A stretch of 64,000 nt of DNA. Source: Rhizobiaceae bacterium (GTDB lineage Bacteria > Pseudomonadota > Alphaproteobacteria > Rhizobiales > Rhizobiaceae). Position numbers and translations under genes: made by a program. This document shows positions 49,748 through 58,111 of this stretch, piece by piece. The notes under the pieces were generated by a model that saw only the letters and a program-made list of their open reading frames with translations, had not been told where the DNA came from and did not search any database. The DNA is taken from NCBI GenBank assembly GCA_016742175.1, contig JACVCH010000007.1, positions 1 through 64,000 on the forward strand, in the 5' to 3' direction. Numbering within the stretch: the first letter of the stretch is position 1; every line of letters begins with the position of its first letter.

Positions 49748-49835
49748 GAGCGTGCTCCCGTTGCTACGTGGTCGCAACCCCAACGATGCGGAGCGGCGCA
49801 TGTTGCACGCGCCGGATCACACTTGTTTTATCGCG

Positions 49836-51794
49836 TCAGCGCGGGCGGCGGGCGAGAAGCAGGATGAAATAGCTGCCGCCGATGATGGCGGCGACAGTGC
49901 CGGCCGGAAGCTGCGCAGGGTAGAGCACGGAACGGCCGAGCCAGTCCGAGACGGTCAGCAGCGACATGCCGATCAAGGCGGCGGCGAAGAGCTGGTGGGC
50001 TGCCCGCCGTGCGCCGAGAAGCGAGGCCAGATGCGGCGAGATGAGGCCGACGAAGGAGATCGGGCCCATGACGGAGGTGACGGCGGCCGTGACCGTGGCC
50101 GAAAACACCAGCATGCCGAGCCGGGCGGCGGGGACGGAAAGGCCGCGCGAGCCGGCCAGCGCGTCGCCGGCGATGATCAGCGTCAGCGGCCGGCGGGCGA
50201 TGAGGCCGAGGACGAGGAAGGTGACGGCGCCGAGCGCGAGAAGCATCGCCTGGTCGGCCTGCACGCGATAGGTCGAGCCCGACATCCAGCCGATGATGGC
50301 GAAGGCCTGCTCGCCGCCGCCGGCGATGGCGAACTGGACGATGGCGTCGAGGAGCGCGGCGAGCGAGATGCCGGCAAGCGCCATGATGCCGGGCGCATAA
50401 TCGGTGCGGCGGCCGAAGAGGATGAGCAGGCCGAGGACCGCGGCGCTGCCGAGAATGGCGATGCCGGGCCCCGATTCGTGGATCGAGCCGCCGGCGAGGA
50501 TGGCGCTGGCGACGAGGGCGAGCGTGGCGCCGGAAGTCATGCCCATGATGTCCGGGCTGGCGAGCGGGTTGCGGATGAGGCGCTGGAGGACGACGCCGGC
50601 GATGGCCATGGCGATGCCGGCGGCGGCGGAGGCGGCGATGCGCGGCCAGCGAAGGGCGAAGACGAGTTCGCTCGGCCATTCGACGCGCCAGCCTTCGCCG
50701 GTGACCGCGACGGCGAAGGAGGCGGCGAGGAGGCCGGCCGCGACGAGCGCGAGGAGGCAGAGCGCGGGAACCGACATGCGGTCGCGGCCCTTGGGCAGGA
50801 AGAAGCGGAGGTGATCGCGCGCCTTCATCTGCCGGGCGGCGAGCCAGATCAGCGCCGGCGCGCCGACGAGGGCGGCGGTGGCGCCGCTCGGGATCATGTC
50901 GGCGGTGAAGTTGGAGCCGTAGAGCGCGATCGCGTCGGTGCCGACCATCAATGCGGCGCCGAGCGCGATGCTGGTCGCGAGCCGGTCGAGCGTGGAGCGT
51001 GCACCGGCCATGCGCGCGATGTTGGGGGCGATGAGGCCGATGAAGCCGATGACGCCGACGATGGCGACGACGGTCGCGGTCAGCCAGAGCGCGACGAGGA
51101 GCGCCAGCCCGAGGACCTGCACGATCGGCACGCCCCGCGCCGAGGCGCCTTGCTCGCCGAGCCGCAGAAGGGTCAGCGGCCGGGCGAGGAGCAGCGCAAA
51201 GGGCAGCGCGGCGAGAAGGCGCGGCCAGAGCCAGGAGACGCCCTGCCAGTCGATCTGGGTGAGGTCGCCTGCGCCCCAGACGAAGAGGTGGCGGACGTAG
51301 AACTCGTTCATGATGATGAGTGCGACGGCGACGGCGGAGAGCAGGAGATTGAGCGCCATGCCGGCGAGCACGATCGGCAGGCCGCCGATGCCCTGCCGCC
51401 CGGCGATGGCGAGCACCAGCACCATGGTCGCCGATGCGCCGGCAAGCGCGAACCATTCGCCGTAGGCGGCGGCAAGGCCGGGCACGAAGACGGTCGCGGC
51501 ATAAAAGCCGACACGGGCGCCGGCCGAGACGCCGAGCGTCATCGGCGAGGCGAGCCGGTTCTGCGTCGCCTCCTGCATGATCGCGCCGGAAAGGCCGAGC
51601 GCCGCGCCGGCGAGAAGCGCCATGGCAAGGCGCGGCAGGACGGAATGGTAGAAGCGGACTTCCTCGAAGAGATCGGGATCGAGGCCGGTCGCCAGCGCCC
51701 ATTTCTGCGCGAGCGGCAGCGGGCTCGAAACGCCGAGATGGATGAGCGTGGCGGCGAGAAGCGCGATGAGGCAAAGGGCGATGCGCGTCGTCAT
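49836..51794 (-). CDS. fhuB: Fused iron-siderophore ABC permease FhuB
   Basis: Inner-membrane permease made of two tandem FecCD-type domains in one 652-residue chain with about 20 helices, the layout of FhuB. Each half has the marker pair: RLAMALLAGAALGLSGAIMQEATQNRLASPMTLGVSAGA and RIAASAAAGIAMAIAGVVLQRLIRNPLASPDIMGMTSGA. Its ATG overlaps the fhuD stop (ATGA). Last gene of the siderophore operon. Confidence 0.94.
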   Translation of the reverse strand: MTTRIALCLIALLAATLIHLGVSSPLPLAQKWALATGLDPDLFEEVRFYHSVLPRLAMALLAGAALGLSGAIMQEATQNRLASPMTLGVSAGARVGFYAATVFVPGLAAAYGEWFALAGASATMVLVLAIAGRQGIGGLPIVLAGMALNLLLSAVAVALIIMNEFYVRHLFVWGAGDLTQIDWQGVSWLWPRLLAALPFALLLARPLTLLRLGEQGASARGVPIVQVLGLALLVALWLTATVVAIVGVIGFIGLIAPNIARMAGARSTLDRLATSIALGAALMVGTDAIALYGSNFTADMIPSGATAALVGAPALIWLAARQMKARDHLRFFLPKGRDRMSVPALCLLALVAAGLLAASFAVAVTGEGWRVEWPSELVFALRWPRIAASAAAGIAMAIAGVVLQRLIRNPLASPDIMGMTSGATLALVASAILAGGSIHESGPGIAILGSAAVLGLLILFGRRTDYAPGIMALAGISLAALLDAIVQFAIAGGGEQAFAIIGWMSGSTYRVQADQAMLLALGAVTFLVLGLIARRPLTLIIAGDALAGSRGLSVPAARLGMLVFSATVTAAVTSVMGPISFVGLISPHLASLLGARRAAHQLFAAALIGMSLLTVSDWLGRSVLYPAQLPAGTVAAIIGGSYFILLLARRPR

Positions 51795-52702
51795 GGCTCG
51801 ATGGTCAAAAGCGCTTCGGTGAAGGCCTCCGCGAGATAGCCGATGGAGAACGCGCCGCCGAACGTCCAGCTCGGCTTGACGCGCGCGAAGCGGCCGGCGC
51901 GCACGAAGGGCATCGCGTTCCAGAGCGGCGAGGCGAAGAGAAGTTCGGCGTCGGGGAAGGGCTCGATGTTGAGGATGATGCCGTCCTCGAGCGTGCCGAG
52001 CTGTTCGACGCGCTTTTGCACGAAGCCCCATGTGGTCGCGGGTTGCGGGAAGGCGGGGTCGAGGCCGAGAGCGAGGAGAGCGGCTTCGGAGGTCGAATTG
52101 CCGCCATGGACGCGCACCCGCGCCTGGTCCATCAGGCTGATCGCGGTGACCTTGGGAAGGTCAGGCCCGAAATGGCGCTCGACCTTGCCGCGCAGCGCGG
52201 CGAGGTGCGCGTCGAGGCCGGCGAGGCGCTCGCGGGCCAGCTCCTCGCGGTTGAACAGGCGGGCGAGTTCCAGATAGCTGGTGCGTGTGGCCGCGGCATT
52301 GTCGTGGTCCAGGCTGAAGAGCGTGAAATGGACGACCGGCGCGATGCGTTCGAGAACGGGGGCGAGTTCACCTTGGTCGTCGGAGATGACGATGAGATCG
52401 GGCTTCAGTTCGGCGATGCGCTCGACATTTGGCTCGTTGCGGCGGCCGACATTCTCGACGCCGGGCTCGAGCGCGGGCTGGACGACCCAGAGCCCGTAGC
52501 CCTCGGGGTCGGCGACGGCGAGAAGCGGAACGTCGAGTTCGACGAGCTGTTCGACGACCGCCCAAGAAAGCGCGATCACGCGCTGCGGGATCGCGTCGAA
52601 GGTCTGCGCGCCGCGGCTGTCGGTGATGGTCGTCTGCGCGAAGGCGGGCGTCGCCACGGCAAGGAGGCCCGCGAGGACGGCGCGGCGGGAGATGCTTTGC
52701 AT
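51791..52702 (-). CDS. fhuD: Iron-siderophore substrate-binding protein FhuD
   Basis: Periplasmic class III binding protein of 303 residues. The N terminus SISRRAVLAGLLAVATPAFA has twin arginines and looks like a Tat signal. The family helix-backbone pattern is present: RVIALSWAVVEQLVELDVPLLAVADPEGYG, ERIAELKPDLIVISDD and the C-terminal SIGYLAEAFTEALL. It lies two bases after fhuC and overlaps fhuB, so it is part of the fhu operon. Hydroxamate specificity is inferred from the company of FhuF and FhuB. Confidence 0.9.
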   Translation of the reverse strand: MQSISRRAVLAGLLAVATPAFAQTTITDSRGAQTFDAIPQRVIALSWAVVEQLVELDVPLLAVADPEGYGLWVVQPALEPGVENVGRRNEPNVERIAELKPDLIVISDDQGELAPVLERIAPVVHFTLFSLDHDNAAATRTSYLELARLFNREELARERLAGLDAHLAALRGKVERHFGPDLPKVTAISLMDQARVRVHGGNSTSEAALLALGLDPAFPQPATTWGFVQKRVEQLGTLEDGIILNIEPFPDAELLFASPLWNAMPFVRAGRFARVKPSWTFGGAFSIGYLAEAFTEALLTIEP

Positions 52703-52704
52703 CG

Positions 52705-53472
52705 TCAGGCCACGATCGCGATCGGATGGGCGTCGTCGGGATGCGGCAGGAGCCGGATGTCGATGCCGTAGAGTTCGCTCAGGAGCCCGCCCGACATGAG
52801 TTCGGCCGGCGGGCCGTCGAAGGCGATGCGGCCATCCTTCAGTGCGATGACGCGGTCGGCAAAGCGCGCGGCGAGGTTGACGTCGTGGAGGACGACGACG
52901 ACGCCGCGCCCGGCCGAACGGTTCAGCCCGCGCAGGAGCGACATGACGCCGTATTGGTGGACGAGGTCGAGCGCGGAGGTGGGTTCGTCGAGGAGCAGCA
53001 GCGGCGATTGCTGCGCGATCAGCATCGCGATCCATGCCCGCTGGCGCTCGCCGCCGGAAAGCTGGTCGACCATGCGCGCGGCGAAGGAGGTCAAGTCGGT
53101 AGCCGAAAGCGCGTCCTCGACGGCCTGCCGGTCCTCGTCCTTCCAGATTCCGAGCGCGCCGCGCCAGGCATAGCGGCCGAGGCCGACCAGTTCGCGTACG
53201 TCGAGGCCGGGCACGTCGGCAAGCTGCTGCGGCAGGAAGGCGAGGCGGCGGGCGAGATCGCGCTGCGAGAGGCCGTGAAGATCGGCACCGTCCAGGATCA
53301 GCCGGCCCGAGGTCGGCTTCTGCTGGCGCGCCATCAGGCTCATCAACGTCGACTTGCCGGAGCCGTTGTGGCCGATGATCGCGGTGAAGGCGCTGCCGGA
53401 GATGGCAAGTTCGGGCACGGCGAGAACGGTGCGCGCGCCGTGGCGCATCTCGATGTCGAAGAGGTCAAGCAT
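52705..53472 (-). CDS. fhuC: Iron-siderophore ABC ATPase FhuC
   Basis: ATPase of 255 residues for the FhuBD importer. Walker A GHNGSGKST (34-42), Q-loop LAFLPQQL, signature LSGGERQRAWIAMLIAQ, Walker B LLLLDEPTSALDLVHQ and switch VVLHDVNLAARFADRVIAL, the last typical of iron-chelate ATPases. It overlaps the end of fhuF by eight bases. Confidence 0.94.
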   Translation of the reverse strand: MLDLFDIEMRHGARTVLAVPELAISGSAFTAIIGHNGSGKSTLMSLMARQQKPTSGRLILDGADLHGLSQRDLARRLAFLPQQLADVPGLDVRELVGLGRYAWRGALGIWKDEDRQAVEDALSATDLTSFAARMVDQLSGGERQRAWIAMLIAQQSPLLLLDEPTSALDLVHQYGVMSLLRGLNRSAGRGVVVVLHDVNLAARFADRVIALKDGRIAFDGPPAELMSGGLLSELYGIDIRLLPHPDDAHPIAIVA

Positions 53473-54220
53473 GGGCGCTCCAATAGGCCTGCATCCGCTC
53501 CATGCGGAGCGCGCGGGGCTGTTTCGGGCAGGATTGGCAAAGCGCGCCGGGCTCGCACAGATAGTGGAGGCAGCACTGCTTGCGGTCGAGGACGGGATGG
53601 AGCGCGCCGCTCGTCAGGCGCACATCGGCAAGCGCGCTCATGCCCGAAAGGCCGGCGGCGTCGAGCCAGCGGCCGGCATGGGCGCAGACGTCGAGGTGGG
53701 GCTCATGCGCGTGGAGGTGCACGAGCGTGCCGAGAATGCGGTCGGCCAGAAGCCGGTAGGCGATCTTCTCCTTGACCGGCGCGATCGCGCAGAGTTCGGC
53801 GTAGAGACGATCGGCGATCGCGCGGATGCGGGTCGCCGTCAGCTCGATCATCTCGGCAAGGTCGGTGCGCAGGCTCTGGCCGGCGGGCAGGCGGAAGCCG
53901 TAGACGCCGCCCTCAGTGACGCGTTGGCCCATGCGGTCGACGGGAAGCGCGAGGTTGTGGCCGTGGACGCCCATGATGCCGGCCATGGCGGGCTGCCAGA
54001 CCAGCATCGACCAGCTTCGCACCGCATGATAGGCGGCGCCGGCCGGCGCATGGCCGGCGGCGATCTCGCCATGGAGGCGGGCGATTGTGTTGCGGTCGTC
54101 GCCGGCGCCGAGCCAGTCCGAAGGTGTGGCGGAAAGCGCGGCGTCGATGCCCGGCATGGCCGTGCGGACCGCGTCGATGAACGCGGTCTCGGCTTGGCTC
54201 CTGTCGAGCGCGACGCCCAT
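53465..54220 (-). CDS. fhuF: Siderophore-iron reductase FhuF
   Basis: Cytoplasmic [2Fe-2S] protein that reduces ferric siderophores to free the iron. The 251-residue protein ends with the FhuF cysteine motif C-C-x10-C-x2-C (Cys216, Cys217, Cys228, Cys231; an extra Cys222 lies between). Upstream regions include MGVHGHNLALPVDRMG and ICG-like FRL segments of the family. Placed between the receptor gene (eight bases) and fhuC. The ATG gives a product of family length. Confidence 0.9.
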   Translation of the reverse strand: MGVALDRSQAETAFIDAVRTAMPGIDAALSATPSDWLGAGDDRNTIARLHGEIAAGHAPAGAAYHAVRSWSMLVWQPAMAGIMGVHGHNLALPVDRMGQRVTEGGVYGFRLPAGQSLRTDLAEMIELTATRIRAIADRLYAELCAIAPVKEKIAYRLLADRILGTLVHLHAHEPHLDVCAHAGRWLDAAGLSGMSALADVRLTSGALHPVLDRKQCCLHYLCEPGALCQSCPKQPRALRMERMQAYWSAHA

Positions 54221-54228
54221 GCCTGCCC

Positions 54229-56286
54229 CTAGAACTTCGAGGTGAGCTTGAGGGCGACGGTGCGGCGCTCGCCGTAGAAGCAGTCGCCGCGCGCAAGGCA
54301 GGTGGTGACGTGCTTCTTGTCGAACAGGTTGCGCGCGTTGAGCGTGACGTCCCAGGTTTCGGCCTCGTAGCCGATCATGGCGTCTGCGAGCACGTAGTCG
54401 GGCGTCTCGATCCTGTCGACGCCGTCGAAGCTGGTGCCGACATAGCGCACGCCCGCGCCGAGCTTGAAGCCCTCCCACTCGCCGCCGGGACGCCAGGTGC
54501 CCCACGCGCTCGCCTGATGCGTCGGGACGCTGGCGAGGCGGAAGCCGTCCGACTTCTGCGTGTCCAGATAGGAATAGCCGGCGAGAAGCTCGAACTCGGA
54601 GTTGATCACCGTCTGCGCTTCGAGTTCGAAGCCCCGGATCGTCACGTCGCCGAGCTGCGCCTGCCGGCCCGGATTGTTGGGATCGCCGACGAGACGGCCG
54701 TTCTCCTCGATATGGAAGACGGATGCGGTGAAGATCGAGGCGGAGCCGACCGGCTGGTACTTGATGCCGGCCTCGACCTGGTGGCCGCTGAGCGGGCGGA
54801 ACGCGTTGCCGGACGCATCCAAGCCGGCGGTCGGCAGGAAGGATTCCGAATAGGACACGTAGGGCGCAATGCCGTTGTCGAAGGCGTAGAGGAGGCCGAC
54901 ATCCTTCGACAGGACGTTGTCCGTCCGGCCGGCGCCGTTGCGGGCGATGTCGTAGCGCAGTCCGCCCGAGACGAACCAGTTGTCGTAGCGGACCTGGTCG
55001 CTCAAATAGAAGCCGGTCTGGCGCGTGTTGGTGACGGTGCGCGGCGAAAGGCCCGGCACGAAGGGCAGGTTGCCATAGACCGGCTCGTAGAGATCGATGG
55101 GCGATGCCGCGCCGAAATAGCTCGCATTGCCCAGATTGACATATTGCTGGTCGACGCCGAAGGCGACCTTGTGCTCCAGCGCGCCGGTGAAGGCGTTGGC
55201 GTTGAAGCGCACGTCGCCGGTGAAGGCCTCGACGTCGGCCGCCGAGACGTAGACGACGCGGTTGATGGTGCGCCCGTCCGGATTGATGGTCGGCGGGAAG
55301 GACGGGTACATCGAGCGGTAGTCGGCATTGCTATCCGAATAGCGCGCGCGGGCGCTCATCGACCAGACGTCGTTGAAGCGGTGGTCGAAGATCGCGGTGA
55401 CGGCCTTCTGCTCGGTGTCGTAGCGGTCGAAGCCGGGTTCGGAGAGGAAGACGCTGTCGTCGATCTGGCCGTTCGGCGCCGGGAAGATGGTGCCCTGCCA
55501 GGGCAGGAACTGCGTCGACGTGCCGGATTCATTGCGCTGCGCGTTGAAGAGGACGGTCAGGCTGGTGTCGTCGCTCGGCGCCCAGGTGAAGGACGGTGCG
55601 AAGAGGTAGGAATTGTCGTCGACATAGTCGACCTGCGTGTCGGAATCGCGGAACGCGCCGACGAAGCGGTAGAGGAACTCCCCGTTCGCATCGAGCGCGC
55701 CGGTCATGTCGACGCCGACCTGCTTGCGGTCGTGCGTGCCGTATTCGACGAAGGCCTCGCGGCTCGTCTCGGCCTCGGGCATCTTGCTGGTCAGGTTGAC
55801 GATGCCGCCGATGGAGCTCTGGCCGTAGAGCGTGGAGGCCGGGCCCTTGACGATGTCGACGCGCTCCAGCGCGTAAGGGTGCGGGCGCACATTGTTGTAG
55901 AAGCCGAAGATCTCCTGCAGCCCGTCGCGGTACTGGACCGGCGAGACGCCGCGCACATACGACCAGTCGCCGCGCGTGTCATAGCCGAAGGTCGCGCCGA
56001 AGACGCCGGGGGTGTACAACAGCGCGTCCTGGACGGACTGCATGCCCTGGTCGGCGATGCGCTGTTCGGTGATGACGTTGACCGAGCGCGGCGTCTCGAT
56101 GATCGGCGTGCCGGTCTTCGTCGCCGAGGACGAGTCCTGCGCGATCGTCTCGCCCTTCGGACCGCCGCTCTGCTGCGCGTCGCCGCCTTCGACGACGAGC
56201 GTTTCGAGAACCGTCGTGTCCTGCGCCTGTGCGCCCGTGCCCAATACCAATGCCGCGCCTGCGGCCGCGATCAAACGCGCCTTCAT
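54229..56286 (-). CDS. TonB-dependent siderophore receptor (FhuA/FoxA-like)
   Basis: Outer-membrane ferric siderophore receptor of 685 residues. A signal peptide (MKARLIAAAGAALVLGTGAQA) is followed by a TonB box-like DTTVLETLVVEGGD, the plug domain (RSVNVITEQRIADQGMQSVQDALLYTPGV, YQDGLQEIFGFYNNVRPHP-like region, PASTLYGQSSIGGIVNLTSKMP) and a 22-strand barrel ending in FYGERRTVALKLTSKF with the terminal phenylalanine. It leads the operon with fhuFCDB, so hydroxamate siderophores are the likely cargo. The ATG is preceded by GGGGGA. Confidence 0.93.
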   Translation of the reverse strand: MKARLIAAAGAALVLGTGAQAQDTTVLETLVVEGGDAQQSGGPKGETIAQDSSSATKTGTPIIETPRSVNVITEQRIADQGMQSVQDALLYTPGVFGATFGYDTRGDWSYVRGVSPVQYRDGLQEIFGFYNNVRPHPYALERVDIVKGPASTLYGQSSIGGIVNLTSKMPEAETSREAFVEYGTHDRKQVGVDMTGALDANGEFLYRFVGAFRDSDTQVDYVDDNSYLFAPSFTWAPSDDTSLTVLFNAQRNESGTSTQFLPWQGTIFPAPNGQIDDSVFLSEPGFDRYDTEQKAVTAIFDHRFNDVWSMSARARYSDSNADYRSMYPSFPPTINPDGRTINRVVYVSAADVEAFTGDVRFNANAFTGALEHKVAFGVDQQYVNLGNASYFGAASPIDLYEPVYGNLPFVPGLSPRTVTNTRQTGFYLSDQVRYDNWFVSGGLRYDIARNGAGRTDNVLSKDVGLLYAFDNGIAPYVSYSESFLPTAGLDASGNAFRPLSGHQVEAGIKYQPVGSASIFTASVFHIEENGRLVGDPNNPGRQAQLGDVTIRGFELEAQTVINSEFELLAGYSYLDTQKSDGFRLASVPTHQASAWGTWRPGGEWEGFKLGAGVRYVGTSFDGVDRIETPDYVLADAMIGYEAETWDVTLNARNLFDKKHVTTCLARGDCFYGERRTVALKLTSKF

Positions 56287-56381
56287 CCCGTCCCCCGGAA
56301 AAATACACTCGAGCAAAAAATTCGCCGCGTGCCTTGCCGGGTGGCTGGGTAGGACGATCAATCACGTCCAGCTATAATTGT

Positions 56382-56396
56382 TGACTGTCTGTGTCA
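56382..56396 (-). promoter_or_regulatory. RirA-type iron operator over the fhu promoter
   Basis: TTGAC-N7-GTCAA palindrome containing TGA-N9-TCA, the iron-responsive operator of rhizobia. On the minus strand it begins in a TTGACA -35 element and reaches towards a TATAGC -10-like sequence 15 bases on, about 90 bases before the receptor gene. Repression when iron is plentiful is the expected effect. Confidence 0.6.
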
Positions 56397-56435
56397 ACTT
56401 TGAATGCGCGTGGCCGCGAACTCTGGTTCAGGGGA

Positions 56436-58073
56436 TCAGAGATCGGCCCAGGCGGCGCGGACGTCGCCCACCGCGCGCATGGTCGCGCCGCCCGCCGCGA
56501 TATCGGCGAGGATGCCCTCGACCTTGGGCTGGATGAAGCCGTCGAGATCGTCGAAATGGAGCGGACGGGCGGCGTCGGGCGCGCCGCTCGCGGCCTGACG
56601 CGCCGCCATGTAGAGCGGCACCGTCGCCTCGGAGAGGATTTCGCGCGCGTCATAGCTGTCGGCGACGAGTTTCGCGCGAAGCTCGACCGCCTGGACGCCG
56701 ATCATCAGCGCGGCGGCGAGATAATGCTCCAGCACGTCGATGGTCTCGCGGGCGAGGTTGGCCGAGTTCATCGCCTGGCTGTTGACGTTCTGGTTGAACT
56801 GCTCGGCATGGGTCGGGAAGCGGTCGACGATCGACTGGCCGTAGAAGCTCATCAGCGGCATCATCGAATTGCCGCCGATCTGCAGCGACTTCAGGCCGAC
56901 ATTGATTCCGGCCTCCATGTTGCCGACGAGGGAGGGGTTGAGGCCGTAGGAGAATTCCGGCGTCATCAGGAGTGCGATCTGCGCGTCGATATGCTTGGCG
57001 ATGAGGCCGACATGGTAGCGCAGGCCGTCCATCGCGACGCCGGTATATTGGGCGAGGAAATTGCCGGTGTGGAAGATTTCGCCGGTGTCGGGGTCGATCA
57101 GCGGATTGTCGTTGGCGCAGTTCGCCTCGGTCTCGATCTGGCGTGCGGCAGTGGCGATGCCGTCGACGACGGGGCCGAGATATTGCGGCAGGCAGCGCAG
57201 CGAATAGCGGTCCTGGATGAGCTTTCCCATGCGGTGGCTGCGCCCGCCCGCCGCTTCCGAGCGGATGACCTTCGAGCCGGCGACGAGACGGCCCATCTGC
57301 TTTGCCACCCAGATCTGTCCGGGATGCGGCTTCATCGCGTGGATGAACGGATCGAAGCTCTGGTCGGTGGACAGCATGGCCTGCGCGTAGAGCGCGTGGA
57401 TGCCGAGCGCGAGCGAGGCGAGGTCGAGTGCGCGCGCCGTCGCGTTGGCGGCGACCCCGGTGCAGGCGCCGGTGCCGTTGTTGAGCGCGAGGCCCTCCTT
57501 CGGCTGGAGGGTCAGCGGCTCGAGGCCGATGCGGGAAAGCGCCGAATGCGCGTCGAGCGTCTCGCCGTCGAGATCGACGAGGAAGGCGGGATCGAGCCCG
57601 ATCACGGCGCCGCCGATATAGGACAGCGGAACGAGGTCGCCCGACGCGCCGATGGATCCGCGCTGGTGGACATGCGGATGCGCGCCGGCGTTGAGGAAGG
57701 CGAGGTAGCGCTCGATGATCTCGCGGCGCACGCCCGACGCGCCCTTCACGAAGGAATTGGCGCGCAGAAGCATCGCCGCGCGCACGTCTTCTGCGGGAAG
57801 GCGCGGGCCGGTCGTGCTCTTGTGCTGCCACACCGCGATGCGCTGGACGTCGGCGAGAAGGTCCGGCCCGACATACTGGTCGGCCATGCCGCCGAAGAGC
57901 GTCGTCACGCCGTAGATCTGCTCGCCGCGCTCGACCCCGCCGGCGATGACGGCGCGCGACTTCTCGATGCGGGCGAGGATCGCGGGATCGTCGGTCAGCG
58001 CCACTTTCGCGCCCTGCGCGACGGCGCGGATGTCCGTGAGCGTTAGATCCTGTCCGGTGATGATGATGGTCAT
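56436..58073 (-). CDS. MIO-type aromatic amino acid ammonia-lyase, unusual specificity
   Basis: Removes ammonia from an amino acid to give an unsaturated acid, using the MIO group formed from Ala143-Ser144-Gly145 in GSIGASGDLVPLSY. Of 545 residues, other active-site parts are Tyr54 (YGVTT), LALNNGTGA, QDRYSLRC and GNFLAQ, all conserved. Residues 83-84, which set the substrate, are Gln-His (VWQHKS), whereas known enzymes have Ser-His (histidine), Phe-Leu (phenylalanine) or His-Leu (tyrosine). The Glu of histidases (QED) is Asn here (NQNVNS). There are no hutU or hutI genes nearby. It lies about 40 bases after the TPP enzyme gene, on the same strand. Confidence 0.88.
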   Translation of the reverse strand: MTIIITGQDLTLTDIRAVAQGAKVALTDDPAILARIEKSRAVIAGGVERGEQIYGVTTLFGGMADQYVGPDLLADVQRIAVWQHKSTTGPRLPAEDVRAAMLLRANSFVKGASGVRREIIERYLAFLNAGAHPHVHQRGSIGASGDLVPLSYIGGAVIGLDPAFLVDLDGETLDAHSALSRIGLEPLTLQPKEGLALNNGTGACTGVAANATARALDLASLALGIHALYAQAMLSTDQSFDPFIHAMKPHPGQIWVAKQMGRLVAGSKVIRSEAAGGRSHRMGKLIQDRYSLRCLPQYLGPVVDGIATAARQIETEANCANDNPLIDPDTGEIFHTGNFLAQYTGVAMDGLRYHVGLIAKHIDAQIALLMTPEFSYGLNPSLVGNMEAGINVGLKSLQIGGNSMMPLMSFYGQSIVDRFPTHAEQFNQNVNSQAMNSANLARETIDVLEHYLAAALMIGVQAVELRAKLVADSYDAREILSEATVPLYMAARQAASGAPDAARPLHFDDLDGFIQPKVEGILADIAAGGATMRAVGDVRAAWADL

Positions 58074-58111
58074 TGCGGTTCCTCCTCCGGTTTGCGGCAG
58101 GATAGACGCGA

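Noticed and set aside
49230-51839. An 869-codon plus-strand open frame opposite the sugar dehydrogenase and fhuB
   Set aside because: Composition is dominated by Gly/Asp/Arg/Glu as expected for antisense of membrane-protein genes; fhuB is certain.
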